A DNA stretch of 64,000 bases from the NCBI GenBank assembly GCA_964569795.1, contig CAZMVB010000021.1, forward strand, positions 1 through 64,000. Direction: 5' to 3'. Below are positions 32,794-41,894 of this stretch, piece by piece. Position 1 is the first letter of the stretch. The number at the start of each line of letters is the position of its first letter. The notes under the pieces are model-generated. The model was not told where the DNA came from. It made no database searches and worked only from the letters and a program-made list of their open reading frames with translations. This DNA is from JAHJDS01 sp964569795. GTDB lineage: Bacteria > Desulfobacterota > Desulfarculia > Desulfarculales > JAHJDS01. The position numbers and the translations under genes were made by a program.

Positions 32794-33717
32794 ATGACAG
32801 ACAACGATCGGGATTCCGGGCGCGAGGTGGATGAATCGCCCGACGGTTCAAAGGAACTGGAGTCTCGGGCCCTGCGCCTCATCCGGGCCGTCGAGTCGCC
32901 CCAGGCCGATCTCCCGACCTTGCCGACGGTGGCCATCGAGATCAGTCAACTGGTCCGGAGCGAAACGTCGTCGGCCCAGGACCTGGAACGGCTGATCATG
33001 ACCGACCCGGCCCTGGCGGCCAGGATCCTGGCCGTGGCCAACTCGGCCTTTTTCGGCCTGCGGGAGACGGTGACCAGCATCCGTCAGGCGGTGGTCCTGC
33101 TGGGCTTCAAGGAGGTCCAGAATCTGGTGCTGGGGGTGAGCGTCCTCCGGCTGTTCAATCCGGGCCTGAGCGCGGCCGGCCTGTCCCTGATGGATTTGTG
33201 GATGCACGCCGTGGGCGTGGCCGCGGCCTCGGCCACCCTGGCAGAGAGGTCGCCCCGGGTGGCGACCGCCGAGAACGCCTTTGCCGCCGGCCTGCTCCAC
33301 GATCTGGGCAAGCCTTTGCTGTTGAGCCGATTTCCGGATGACTTTGCCCAGGCGGTCGCTTACGCCCGCGAGCAGGGGGCCTCGTTTTTCGAGGCCGAGG
33401 CCCGGGTCAACGGCGTCACCCACGATGTCCTGGGCGAACTGTTCTGCCGGGCGTCGTCTTTTCCCGAGGGACTCCTGTCCGGGGTCGGCCAGCATCACGA
33501 GCCCGATTTGGCGGCCGATCCGATCGGTCTGGACGTAATCGTCCATCTGGCCGACGCCCTGGTGGTCAGGCTCAGGGACGACTGGGGCGGCGGCCTGCCT
33601 CCGGCCCAGATCTACCCCGAGGCCGCGGCCCGGCTGGGCCTGGACCTCGAGACCGCCCGGGGGATCGTCGGCCGCGCCGTGGCGGAGGTGGACTCGATCA
33701 TCGAGGCCCTGATGTGA
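32794..33717 (+). CDS. HDOD-domain protein
   Basis: 307 residues. After a ~40-residue acidic lead, the HDOD domain runs to the end: LPTLPTVAIEISQLV, LERLIMTDPALAARIL, VANSAFFG, ITSIRQAVVLLG, GLLHDLGKPLL. HDOD domains are non-catalytic HD-type modules found in signalling and regulated by second messengers or phosphorylation. First gene of a tight three-gene operon. Confidence 0.9.
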   Translation: MTDNDRDSGREVDESPDGSKELESRALRLIRAVESPQADLPTLPTVAIEISQLVRSETSSAQDLERLIMTDPALAARILAVANSAFFGLRETVTSIRQAVVLLGFKEVQNLVLGVSVLRLFNPGLSAAGLSLMDLWMHAVGVAAASATLAERSPRVATAENAFAAGLLHDLGKPLLLSRFPDDFAQAVAYAREQGASFFEAEARVNGVTHDVLGELFCRASSFPEGLLSGVGQHHEPDLAADPIGLDVIVHLADALVVRLRDDWGGGLPPAQIYPEAAARLGLDLETARGIVGRAVAEVDSIIEALM

Positions 33718-34421
33718 ACCGCGTCTTTCCCACCCGCTCTCGACCGGGCCCCGCCGCCGGGGCGGACAGGTATCAGACCCGTCTCTGCCCGGTCAAGATC
33801 GGTCGGGCCGAACTGGAGCTGTTCGAGCTGACCGAGGACGATCCGATCGTGGTCCAGGCCGTGGCCCGGGGCCTGGACGGCGAGAAGGACCTGCCCTTTT
33901 GGACCAGGCTCTGGCCGGCGGCCCTCCTGCTGAGCCGGTTCGTGGCCGGCCTGTCCGCCCGGCCGGGGCAGGTCATGCTCGAACTGGGGGCCGGCCTCGG
34001 TCTGGTGGGCCTTACGGCCGCGGCCCACGGCCACCGGGTGATCATCTCCGACATCGACGTCCGGGCCCTGGAGCTGGCCCGGGCCTCGGCCCGGCACAAC
34101 TCGCTGGATCAGGTCTCGTTCGTGGCCTTTGACTGGCAACGGCCGTGTCTGGCCCACACCTTCGAGGTCATCGTCGCCGCCGAGATCCTTTATCAGCCGG
34201 CCCAGTACCCGATCCTGGCCGACCTGCTCCGCACCCACCTGGCCCCGGAAGGACATCTTTACCTGTCCCACACCGAGCGGCCCTATACCATCGGCTTCTT
34301 CGATCTGATCCGCGAGGACTTCCTCATCAGGCGCCGGCGGTTCAATCTGCGCGACGACGAGGGGGGCAACGAGGCCATCTTCCTGTACGACGTCACGGCC
34401 AGAGACGGGGGACGGCGGTGA
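33714..34421 (+). CDS. Class-I SAM-dependent methyltransferase
   Basis: 235 residues from GTG 33714, overlapping the HDOD stop by 4 bp. The SAM motif I is LELGAGLGLVGLTAAAHG; FWTRLWPAALLL ahead of it and the later SHTERPY segment resemble the protein-lysine methyltransferase group (METTL21/nicotinamide-methyltransferase-like). Substrate likely a protein; not determined. Confidence 0.82.
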   Translation: MNRVFPTRSRPGPAAGADRYQTRLCPVKIGRAELELFELTEDDPIVVQAVARGLDGEKDLPFWTRLWPAALLLSRFVAGLSARPGQVMLELGAGLGLVGLTAAAHGHRVIISDIDVRALELARASARHNSLDQVSFVAFDWQRPCLAHTFEVIVAAEILYQPAQYPILADLLRTHLAPEGHLYLSHTERPYTIGFFDLIREDFLIRRRRFNLRDDEGGNEAIFLYDVTARDGGRR

Positions 34422-34936
34422 GGGTCGGGTGGTGGCCGCTCTGTCTGGCAACGGCGATGCTGGTCGGGATCGGTTCGCCTCGGGGCGCGGCCGCCGCGCC
34501 CAAGGCTTACGTCCTCGGCCGGGTCCTGGTTCGGTTCGACGGCTGGCAGGGCCGGCGCGACTCGATCAAGGCCGGCCTGCTGGTCCAGATCACCCGGCGG
34601 TATCGATACCACCAACGCCGCCGGGTCCGGCGCTACACCGCCCCGACCGATGCCGGGGGGTACTTCCACCTGGCGGGTGTGCCGCGCCGGGGCGAGTATC
34701 TGGTGACCTCGGTCTCCCACCCCGGTCAGGGTTGGAACATTGCCGGCAAGGGCGGCATCTCGGCCTCGGTCGGCCGTCGATCCCGGCGGATCATCATCCT
34801 GGGGACCTATGAATACGTCATCGACAAACAGGGCCGGATCAGGTCCCGGTCCTTTGTGACCGACCCCAAGAAGTTCCTGGAACACTTCCGCCGCGTCCCC
34901 GGCCTGGGCCGACTGATCCGCAGAATGCGACCCTGA
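34418..34936 (+). CDS. Exported carboxypeptidase-regulatory-like domain protein
   Basis: 172 residues from GTG 34418, overlapping the previous stop. Signal peptide residues 1-28 (cleavage after AAAA). The mature part is a beta-sandwich of the carboxypeptidase regulatory-like type: GRVLVRFDG, TDAGGYFHLAGVPRRGEYLV. The C-terminus is basic. Likely periplasmic; role unknown. Confidence 0.72.
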   Translation: MRVGWWPLCLATAMLVGIGSPRGAAAAPKAYVLGRVLVRFDGWQGRRDSIKAGLLVQITRRYRYHQRRRVRRYTAPTDAGGYFHLAGVPRRGEYLVTSVSHPGQGWNIAGKGGISASVGRRSRRIIILGTYEYVIDKQGRIRSRSFVTDPKKFLEHFRRVPGLGRLIRRMRP

Positions 34937-35064
34937 AGGGGCCCGCAGATAACGACAGAGACGGCGGGTCGCCCTAAAACGCCCGACCAGAAGTCGAGCG
35001 CCCCAGGCGTCGGGCGCGGCCCCGCGACCTGGACCTCCTGGTTACCGTCCGGTGCGGCGGCGGT

Positions 35065-35442
35065 TCAGGACAGGATGTCTTTGATCTTGATCAGCTCGGC
35101 CCGGATCTCGGCCAGGATGTCCTGGCCCGGGGCCTTGTCGTCCGGCGGGGCGACCAGGCCCTTCTTTTCCTCGAGCAGTTTGCGCTTGGCCCCGGCAATG
35201 GTGAATTTTTCCTCGTGGAGGAGCTGCTTGATCCGGAGGATGACATCCACGTCCTCGCGACGATAGAGTCGCTGCTTGGACCGGGCCCGGACCGGTTTGA
35301 TCTCACGGAACTCGGTCTCCCAATACCGCAGGACATAGGGCTCCAGTCCGGTGATCAGGGCCACCTCACCAATCTTGTAGAAATTCTTTTGCGGTATCTC
35401 TATAAGCGTGGGTTGTTCTTGATTGTCAGGCGAGTCGGGCAC
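35065..35442 (-). CDS. MerR-type transcription regulator
   Basis: 125 residues. N-terminal winged helix with FYKIGEVALITGL and YVLRYWETEF, then IKPVRxRSKQRLYRREDVD and a long dimerisation helix; no effector-binding domain. This short MerR form is commonly found beside pheST or ihfA in Desulfobacterota. Target unknown. Confidence 0.88.
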   Translation of the reverse strand: MPDSPDNQEQPTLIEIPQKNFYKIGEVALITGLEPYVLRYWETEFREIKPVRARSKQRLYRREDVDVILRIKQLLHEEKFTIAGAKRKLLEEKKGLVAPPDDKAPGQDILAEIRAELIKIKDILS

Positions 35443-35548
35443 GGCTCCCCCCCTGATCGCTTGGACCGCCGTTCTCCCGCAGGTAACCGATCATATTACT
35501 AACATACTCGCTAAGCTAAACCAAAAAGTCAAACCTTTTGTTTAACTT

Positions 35549-35653
35549 GAGGTCCGGGATGTCCCGATTGGCGAGGGATCGAAACCCTGTTGGGCCCGGT
35601 CTTTGGGGCCGGAGGCGACTTAAAGCAGCGGGTGAGGACTGGCTCTTTTTTTT
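35549..35653 (+). ncRNA. Candidate structured RNA or terminator array
   Basis: The 320-bp gap between the MerR-like gene and pheT holds no protein gene. Within it, successive hairpins CGGG/CCCG (35555-35566), AGGG/CCCT (35574-35588) and GGCCC/GGGCC (35593-35610) are enclosed by GTCC/GGAC pairing (35552-35555 with 35636-35639) and end in eight T on the plus strand. No known RNA family was recognised and no promoter is certain. Confidence 0.3.
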
Positions 35654-35762
35654 GTTAACTAAAGAGATTACCAACTATTGGTCTTCGGCCTGACCCGGGC
35701 GTCGCTTGCGGCCAGACCCGACCGGGACCTGGCGGGCGGAGACTTGAACCTAAACCTTAACT

Positions 35763-38180
35763 TCAGGCGACCCGGACCTGGGCCCCGGTCCCCTGACACA
35801 CGGCCTCGACCAGGCGCTGGTGGACCTGGTTGACCTCTTCCTCGGTCAGGGTCCGCTCCGGGGATTGATACCGGAAGCGGAGGCCGACACTCCGCTGGCC
35901 GGGCTCGATGGGGGGTCCCTCGTAAACGTCGAAGATGGAGATCGACTCGAGGATATCGATCCGGTCCACCTCGACCCTGGCCAGAAGCTCGGCCGCGGTC
36001 ACGTCCCGGTTCACCACCAGGGCCACATCGCGGACGACCTCGGGGTAACGGGCCAGGGGCGTAAAGACCGGGGTGAGCAGGGCCGCATCGATCAGGTCCT
36101 CGAGGTGCAGGCCGAAGCCGTAGGCCTGGGGCGGGTCCACGTCAAAGGTCCGCAGGATCGATCCCTTGATCCGGCCGATCCAGCCGACCGGCCGGCCGTC
36201 AGTGACGATGGCCGCCGCCTCGGCCTCATCCAGCCAGGGCTGGGCGGCGCCGGTCTCGGCCCGTTCCAGCCTGAACCCGGGCAGGGCCAGGCCCTCCCAG
36301 AGGGTCTCCAGGTCCCCCCGGACGTCAAAGAAATCGACCCGGCGGTCCGGGTGGTGCCAGTCGTCGCCGTCGCCCAGCCCGGCCCGCAGGCCGGCCAGGC
36401 GCAGCTTTTCAGCGGGCAGATTCTCGCCCTCTACGGCGCGGAAGACCTGGCCCCACTCGAACAGGCGGACGTCGGCCACCCGGAAGGCCAGGTTGCGCTG
36501 CAGGGCCCGCAGCAGGCCCGGCAGGAGCAGGCTCCTGAGCACGGACTGGTCCTCGGACAGGGGATTGAGCAGGCGGACCATTTTTTGCCCGGGGTGATCC
36601 GGGGGCAGTTCCAGGGCCGGGCCGTCGGTCGGCGAGCCGAAGCTGTAGGTGATCACCTCGGCGTACCCCAGGTCGCTCATCACCTGGCGGGCCCGGGTCC
36701 GGACCAGATGATCGTGCCGCCGGGGCGCGGCCACGACCCGGTCCTCGGGCAGGGTCTCGGGTACGGCGTCGAACCCGGTCAGCCGGGCGACCTCCTCGGT
36801 CAAATCGACCTCGCGTTCCAGATCGACCCGGAACCCGGGCGGGGTGACCAGGAGGGTGTCCTCGTCCCTGGTCTCGACCGTAAGTTCGATGGACCGGAGC
36901 TGTTTGGTCATGTCCGCGGCCGAGAGGTCCAGTCCGAGATATCGGTTGGTCCGGGCCACGGACAGGGTCAGGGTGGGCCGGACGTGGGGTTTGGGGTACA
37001 CGTCGAGCACGCCCAGGGCCACCCGTCCGCCGGCCAGTTCGGCCGTGAGCTGGGCCGCCCGGTCGGCCGCCCGGGCGCAGTTTTCCAGGTCAATGCCGCG
37101 CTCGAACCTGAACGAGGCCTCGGTGGACATCTCCAGACGCTTGGCCGTGCGGCGGATGCCCATGGGCTCGAAAAAGGCGCTCTCGATCAGGACGCGGCTG
37201 GTGGTCTCGACGATCTCGGAATTGAGCCCGCCCATGATCCCGGCCAGGGCCACGGCCCGCTCGCCGTCGCAGATCATCAGATCGGCCGGGGACAGGAAGC
37301 GTTCCTCGCCGTCCAGGGTGGTGAACCGCTCGCCCTCCTGGGCGTGCTTGACGATTATCCGGCCGCCGGCCAGCCGGTCGAAGTCAAAGGCGTGCAGGGG
37401 CTGGCCCAGTTCGAGCAGGACGTAGTTGGTCACGTCCACCACGTTGGAGATGGGCCGGACCCCCGAGGCGATGAGCCGGAGTCTCATCCACAACGGGGAC
37501 GGATAGATCCCTACCCGGTCCACGAACCGGGCGGCGTACCGGGGACAGGCCGTAGCCGCCGGGACCTCGATCGAGGCCAGAGTGCCGATGTCGTCGCCCG
37601 TCTCGGGCGGATCGGTCTCGGGATAGCGGACCGGGCCGCCGAACCGGGCGGCCACCTCGCGGGCGACGCCGATCAGGCACAGGCAGTCGGGGCGGTTGGG
37701 GGTCAGGTCCAGTTCGACGACCTCGTCGGCCACGACCGGCCCCAGCGGGGCGCCCGGGGCCATATCCCCGGGCAGTTCGAGGATGCCCGTGTGGTCGGCC
37801 GAGATGCCCAGCTCGTCCTCGGCGCAGAGCATGCCGAACGAGGCCACGCCCCGGATCTTGGCCTCCTTGATCTTCATTCCCCCGGGCAGAACCGCCCCCA
37901 CCGGGGCCAGGGCGCTGACCAGGTTTTTCGCGACATTGGGCGCGCCGCAGACCACGTCCTTGGGCTCACCCGAGCCGTCGTCCACGACGCAGATCGTCAG
38001 CCGGTCGGCCCGGGGGTGGGGTTTGACCTCGATGATCCGGCCGGCCACGAACGCGTCCAGCCCCTGGTTGATCGGCTTGACCTCGGCCACCTCGAGGCCC
38101 AGGGCGGTCAGGGCGTCGGCCAGTTCGCCGGTCGGGGGCAGATCAACGTACTCGGCGAGCCATTTGAGGCTGATGAGCAT
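35763..38180 (-). CDS. pheT: Phenylalanyl-tRNA synthetase beta subunit
   Basis: 805 residues from ATG 38180 (MLISLKWLAEYVDL). Domains in order: N-terminal tRNA-binding EMAP-like fold, B3/B4 editing region, B5 domain, the catalytic-like core (SDLGYAEVITYSF), and the C-terminal anticodon-binding FDX-ACB domain (ending GAQVRVA). Partners PheS in an alpha2beta2 enzyme. Start overlaps the pheS stop by ATGA. Confidence 0.96.
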   Translation of the reverse strand: MLISLKWLAEYVDLPPTGELADALTALGLEVAEVKPINQGLDAFVAGRIIEVKPHPRADRLTICVVDDGSGEPKDVVCGAPNVAKNLVSALAPVGAVLPGGMKIKEAKIRGVASFGMLCAEDELGISADHTGILELPGDMAPGAPLGPVVADEVVELDLTPNRPDCLCLIGVAREVAARFGGPVRYPETDPPETGDDIGTLASIEVPAATACPRYAARFVDRVGIYPSPLWMRLRLIASGVRPISNVVDVTNYVLLELGQPLHAFDFDRLAGGRIIVKHAQEGERFTTLDGEERFLSPADLMICDGERAVALAGIMGGLNSEIVETTSRVLIESAFFEPMGIRRTAKRLEMSTEASFRFERGIDLENCARAADRAAQLTAELAGGRVALGVLDVYPKPHVRPTLTLSVARTNRYLGLDLSAADMTKQLRSIELTVETRDEDTLLVTPPGFRVDLEREVDLTEEVARLTGFDAVPETLPEDRVVAAPRRHDHLVRTRARQVMSDLGYAEVITYSFGSPTDGPALELPPDHPGQKMVRLLNPLSEDQSVLRSLLLPGLLRALQRNLAFRVADVRLFEWGQVFRAVEGENLPAEKLRLAGLRAGLGDGDDWHHPDRRVDFFDVRGDLETLWEGLALPGFRLERAETGAAQPWLDEAEAAAIVTDGRPVGWIGRIKGSILRTFDVDPPQAYGFGLHLEDLIDAALLTPVFTPLARYPEVVRDVALVVNRDVTAAELLARVEVDRIDILESISIFDVYEGPPIEPGQRSVGLRFRYQSPERTLTEEEVNQVHQRLVEAVCQGTGAQVRVA

Positions 38181-39172
38181 CAGAACTGTCTCAGGAAGCG
38201 AAGGTCGTTCTGGAAAAAGAGCCGGATGTCGTCGATGCCGTACCGCAGCATGGCGATCCGCTCGATGCCCATTCCAAAGGCGAAGCCGCTGATGACGTCC
38301 GGATCGTAGCCCACGAATCCGTAAACATTGGGATCGACCATGCCCGAGCCCAGGATTTCCAGCCAGCCGGTCTGCTTGCAGACCCGGCAACCCTGGCCCT
38401 GACAGACCACGCAGCCGATGTCCACCTCGGCGCTGGGCTCGGTGAAGGGAAAGAAGCTGGGCCGGAACCGGAGCGGGGTGCGGGGCCCGAAGAACTGGCG
38501 GACGAACTCGGCCAGGACGCCCTTGAGATCGCCGAAGGAGACGCCCTCGTCCACCAGCAGGCCCTCGACCTGGTGGAACATGGGGGTGTGGCTCACGTCC
38601 GAGTCGCGGCGAAAGGCCTTGCCCGGACAGACGATCTTGACCGGCGGGTCCTGGGCTTCCATGGTCCGGACCTGGGCCGGCGAGGTGTGGGTCCGCAGGA
38701 CCACGTCCTCGGTGATGTATAAAGTGTCCTGCATGTCCCGGGCGGGGTGGTCGGGCGGGAAGTTGAGGGCCTCGAAGCAGTAGTAGTCCAGCTCGACCTC
38801 GCGGGTCTCGACCACGCTGAAGCCCATCCGGACAAAGATGTCGCAGATGTCGGCCTCGGTCTGGGTGACGGGGTGAAGGCGGCCCAGGGGACGGCGGCGT
38901 CCGGGCAGGCTGACGTCCAGGTCATAGGCGGCCCGGCGGCCCCGGCCCGCAGACTCGGCCCGTTCAAGGGCGGCCTCGAGCTCGGACTTGATTTTGTTGG
39001 CCAGCTGGCCGACCTTCGGCCTGGATTCGGCGGGCAGGTCCTTGACGCCGCGCAGCAGGGACGTCAGTCGCCCCTTGCGGCCCAGATACCGGACCTTCCA
39101 CTCCGCCGGGTCCTGGCCGGACTCGATGGCGGCCAGGGCCTCGGTGCGGAGGCGCGCCAGTTCCTCTTCCAT
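38180..39172 (-). CDS. pheS: Phenylalanyl-tRNA synthetase alpha subunit
   Basis: 330 residues from ATG 39172. Coiled-coil N-terminus, then class-II motifs: motif 2 around GKAFRRDSDVSHTPMFHQVEG, motif 3 GMGIERIAML. The insertion VVCQGQGCRVCKQTGW carries four Cys that may bind zinc. Overlaps both rplT (upstream) and pheT. Confidence 0.97.
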   Translation of the reverse strand: MEEELARLRTEALAAIESGQDPAEWKVRYLGRKGRLTSLLRGVKDLPAESRPKVGQLANKIKSELEAALERAESAGRGRRAAYDLDVSLPGRRRPLGRLHPVTQTEADICDIFVRMGFSVVETREVELDYYCFEALNFPPDHPARDMQDTLYITEDVVLRTHTSPAQVRTMEAQDPPVKIVCPGKAFRRDSDVSHTPMFHQVEGLLVDEGVSFGDLKGVLAEFVRQFFGPRTPLRFRPSFFPFTEPSAEVDIGCVVCQGQGCRVCKQTGWLEILGSGMVDPNVYGFVGYDPDVISGFAFGMGIERIAMLRYGIDDIRLFFQNDLRFLRQF

Positions 39173-39516
39173 CACCGGACCATGGCCAGCAGCTTCTCGA
39201 ATCCACCCGGGTCGTTGACGGCCAGGTCGGCCAGGATCTTGCGATCCACGGCGATGTCGTTCTTCTTGAGGGCGCCCATGAACTGGCTGTAGCTCAGACC
39301 GTGCTGCCTGGCGGCGGCGTTGATCCGGACGATCCACAGCCGGCGGAAGTCCCGTTTCCGGGCCCGGCGGTCGCGGTAGGCATAGGCCAGGGAGCGCATG
39401 ACGCTCTCCTTGGCCATCAGGAAGTGGCGGCTCCGGGGGCCGACGTAGCTCCGGGCCGCCCGGAGAACCTTCTTGCGGCGGCGATGGGCCTTGTAACCTC
39501 TTTTTACTCTAGACAT
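39172..39516 (-). CDS. rplT: 50S ribosomal protein L20
   Basis: 114 residues; RVKRGYKAHRRRKK and the conserved core SLAYAYRDRRARKRDFRRLWI are diagnostic. L20 binds 23S rRNA early in 50S assembly and may repress its own operon. Follows rpmI by 10 bp. Confidence 0.97.
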   Translation of the reverse strand: MSRVKRGYKAHRRRKKVLRAARSYVGPRSRHFLMAKESVMRSLAYAYRDRRARKRDFRRLWIVRINAAARQHGLSYSQFMGALKKNDIAVDRKILADLAVNDPGGFEKLLAMVR

Positions 39517-39526
39517 GACTCGTTTC

Positions 39527-39724
39527 CTACAGGTACGGACACATCCTCCGGACCGCCTTGATATTGGCCTGGGACAGGCCGGCGCCGGTCCGGAGACGGC
39601 GTTTCCGTTTGGTATCCTTCTTGGTCAGGATGTGGCTGTGGTAGGCCCGGTTGCGGGCCAGTTTGCCCGTTCCGGTCTTCCGAAATCGCTTGGCCGCCCC
39701 GCGGCGGGTTTTGACCTTTGGCAT
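39527..39724 (-). CDS. rpmI: 50S ribosomal protein L35
   Basis: 65 residues from ATG 39724 (MPKVKTRRGAAKRF) with GGGGAG upstream. Family end motif GLSQANIKAVRRMCPY is intact. Lies between infC and rplT as usual. Confidence 0.97.
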   Translation of the reverse strand: MPKVKTRRGAAKRFRKTGTGKLARNRAYHSHILTKKDTKRKRRLRTGAGLSQANIKAVRRMCPYL

Positions 39725-39866
39725 CTGTTTCTCCCCGCGACGCCGGCCCGGCGCCGCGCTGCTCGTGTCGGCCAAGTCGGTCTCCCCGACCGGCCGGGTT
39801 TTCCGTAAAAAAAAGAGGGACGGCCCGGCGACCCGTTCATCCCGACCGGAGCCGACCGGGGCCTGA

Positions 39867-40439
39867 TCAGCCTTCGGCCGCCGTTTCCTGGACCGGCGCC
39901 TCCGAACGGGACGTCTTGGTCTGCTGTCCCGACGGCCGGGGGGCCATCAGCATCGACATGTGACGGCCCTCGCGGGAAGGGGCCGACTCGATGAGCGCGT
40001 CCTCGGCCAAAAGCTCCGACACCCGGTTCAGCATCTCCTCGCCCAGATGCGGATGGGCCAGCTCCCGACCCCGGAACATGACCGTCAGCTTGAGCTTGTG
40101 CCCCTTAGCCAGAAACTTCTTGGCGTGACCGATCTTGGTATTGATGTCGTGCTCGTCGGTCTTGGGCCGGAATTTGACTTCCTTGATCTGAACGCTGGTC
40201 GATTTCTTCCGGGCTTCCTTGACCTTCTTGTTCTGCTGGTACTTGAACTTGCCGTAATCCATGACCCGGCAGACAGGCGGGTCGGCGGTGGGCGCCACCT
40301 CGACCAGGTCCAGCCCCTCCTCCTGGGCGTGGGCCAGGGCCTGTTCCAGGGACATGATGCCCAGTTGTTCGCCGTCAACACCGATCAGCCGAACCGTTTT
40401 CGCCCGGATGCCCATATTGACGTTCACTCGTTTAGCTAT
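39867..40439 (-). CDS. infC: Translation initiation factor IF-3
   Basis: 190 residues, starting at ATA 40439 (IAKRVNVNMGIRA). AAAGGGAG lies seven bases upstream and the family N-terminus aligns there; the next normal start, GTG 40427, is too far from the site. A rare start lets IF-3 repress its own translation. The core LVEVAPTADPPVCRVMDYGKFKYQQ and the C-terminal ribosome-binding domain are intact; the C-terminal tail after MLMAPR is longer than usual and low-complexity. Confidence 0.94.
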   Translation of the reverse strand: MAKRVNVNMGIRAKTVRLIGVDGEQLGIMSLEQALAHAQEEGLDLVEVAPTADPPVCRVMDYGKFKYQQNKKVKEARKKSTSVQIKEVKFRPKTDEHDINTKIGHAKKFLAKGHKLKLTVMFRGRELAHPHLGEEMLNRVSELLAEDALIESAPSREGRHMSMLMAPRPSGQQTKTSRSEAPVQETAAEG

Positions 40440-40563
40440 GTCCGTCTCCCTTTCTAGGTTGCAGGTTATGCTCCGGCCGTTTGTTCCCTGGTCCCGACCA
40501 CTCCGCCCGCCCGGGCTCAACCCCGGTCCAGGCTGCTCGCCAGCCCAAGCGGGCCCCGGGGGG

Positions 40564-40638
40564 TGGTAGGCACGAAGAGATTTGAACTCTTGACCTCTAC
40601 CGTGTCAGGGTAGCGCTCTCCCCCTGAGCTACGTGCCT
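40564..40638 (-). tRNA. tRNA-Val(GAC)
   Basis: 75-nt cloverleaf on the minus strand. Acceptor AGGCACG (40638-40632) pairs with CGTGCCT (40574-40568), discriminator A, CCA encoded (40566-40564). Anticodon arm CTACC-CTGACAC-GGTAG gives anticodon GAC (Val). T-loop TTCAAAT. A perfect TTGACA box lies upstream (40681-40676). Confidence 0.97.
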
Positions 40639-40724
40639 AAAAACGATCTAAACCACTAACATTTCTTTCAAGAAGTGTCAAGTCCTAACCCGTTTTCAAA
40701 CACCCCGATCCCGGCCCGAACGGC

Positions 40725-41894
40725 TCAGATCTTGGGCACGATGGTCACCGTCAACTCGTTGTCGGCCGTCTTCTTGATCGAGATCAAGTAGGTCCGGTAG
40801 TCCTGGGCCAAGAGCTGGGTCTGCAGGTCCTTGAGGTTCCCCTGGGTGACCACGGTAAACACCGCCCGTCCCGAACCCATGCCCTCCTGGGTGATCTTCC
40901 GGACCATGGCCAGGGAACGGGTGATCGTCTCGAAGCGATACATGTCGTCGGCGTCGGTGATGTGGGTCAGGATGATCTTGACCTTGATGGTCGGTCCCGC
41001 GGCCTGGCTGAGCCGGCCCAGGATGTCCTGGACCAGCCGGGGCAGGACCTCGGCCGCCGCCCGGGTCAGCCCGACCCGGACCGAATCCCCGGGCTTGATC
41101 GAACCGACAAAGGTCCTGACCCCCAGGCCGGCCCCGGTGGCCACCTGAACGGCCTTGAGCTGAATGGTCAGGCCCCGGCCCTTCCGGGCGGCGGCCCTCT
41201 TGAGGATGGTCACCCGGCCCAGGACGACCACCTGGGCCTTGGCCAGCCGTCCCATTCGCCGGACCTGGGAATCGGTCAACAGCAACCGGCGCAGGGCCCG
41301 GGGGACCGTTTGCCCGGCGGCCGGTCGGATGGTCGCCTTGAGCCGCCTCATTTCGGTCTCGAGGACCTTCTGGGCGGCGTAGATCCGGCGGTTGGCGGCC
41401 CGCTGCCCCCACCAGAACAACCAGGGGGCCTCGCCGGTCCGCTGGGTGCACAGGATCAGGACCGGGGGCACGTCCCGGGCCGAGACCAGCAGCCCCAGTC
41501 GTCCCAGGGCCCGCTTGACGGCCAGGTGATTGACCCGGGCCTGGACCAAGACCTGGTACCCTCCCCCGCCCTGGCCCCGGCCGACGATCCGGTTGGAGAT
41601 GACGAACCGGTCGGGCCGGGCCAGAATCTGCCGGGCGATGGGGCCCAGGCGGGTGGCGAAGAGCTTGGGGCGGATGATCCGCCTGACCTCGGCGGCCACG
41701 GCCCGCCTCAGGGCGTCGGTCACGGCGGCCCGCTCGCTCATCACCAGGTTCCGGGGGATGAGACGGGCCCAGCCCAGGAAGGTCTGACCGGGCGTCCGGG
41801 CCGGCCCGGCCCCCCCGGCGCCGGATATCAAACCAAGGGTCGCGGCCACGAACACCGCGACGCCCATCCATTTTTTCCACCTACCAGATGTCAT
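40725..41894 (-). CDS. Exported protein of unknown function
   Basis: 389 residues from ATG 41894, overlapping the miaA stop. Signal peptide to about residue 28. An early segment (SERAAVTDALRRAVAAEVRR) and a VSN-type beta region recall FlgT/LPP20-like periplasmic proteins that begin with A/R-rich helix-strand modules; the C-terminal ~90 residues look like a separate module (FKVKIILTHITDADD). The resemblance is weak. No flagellar genes are near. Confidence 0.65.
   Translation of the reverse strand: MTSGRWKKWMGVAVFVAATLGLISGAGGAGPARTPGQTFLGWARLIPRNLVMSERAAVTDALRRAVAAEVRRIIRPKLFATRLGPIARQILARPDRFVISNRIVGRGQGGGGYQVLVQARVNHLAVKRALGRLGLLVSARDVPPVLILCTQRTGEAPWLFWWGQRAANRRIYAAQKVLETEMRRLKATIRPAAGQTVPRALRRLLLTDSQVRRMGRLAKAQVVVLGRVTILKRAAARKGRGLTIQLKAVQVATGAGLGVRTFVGSIKPGDSVRVGLTRAAAEVLPRLVQDILGRLSQAAGPTIKVKIILTHITDADDMYRFETITRSLAMVRKITQEGMGSGRAVFTVVTQGNLKDLQTQLLAQDYRTYLISIKKTADNELTVTIVPKI

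Noticed and set aside
35549..35653. tRNA with a GGGTTTCGATCCC-like T arm on the minus strand
   Set aside because: No matching acceptor stem, anticodon arm or CCA could be drawn.
35820..38309. 829-codon plus-strand open frame opposite pheT
   Set aside because: It is antisense to a complete pheT; high GC removes stop codons in the opposite frame. Its peptide is rich in Gly, Gln, Asp and Val with no domain. The same applies to long frames opposite mutL, lptD, uvrD and the TPR gene.
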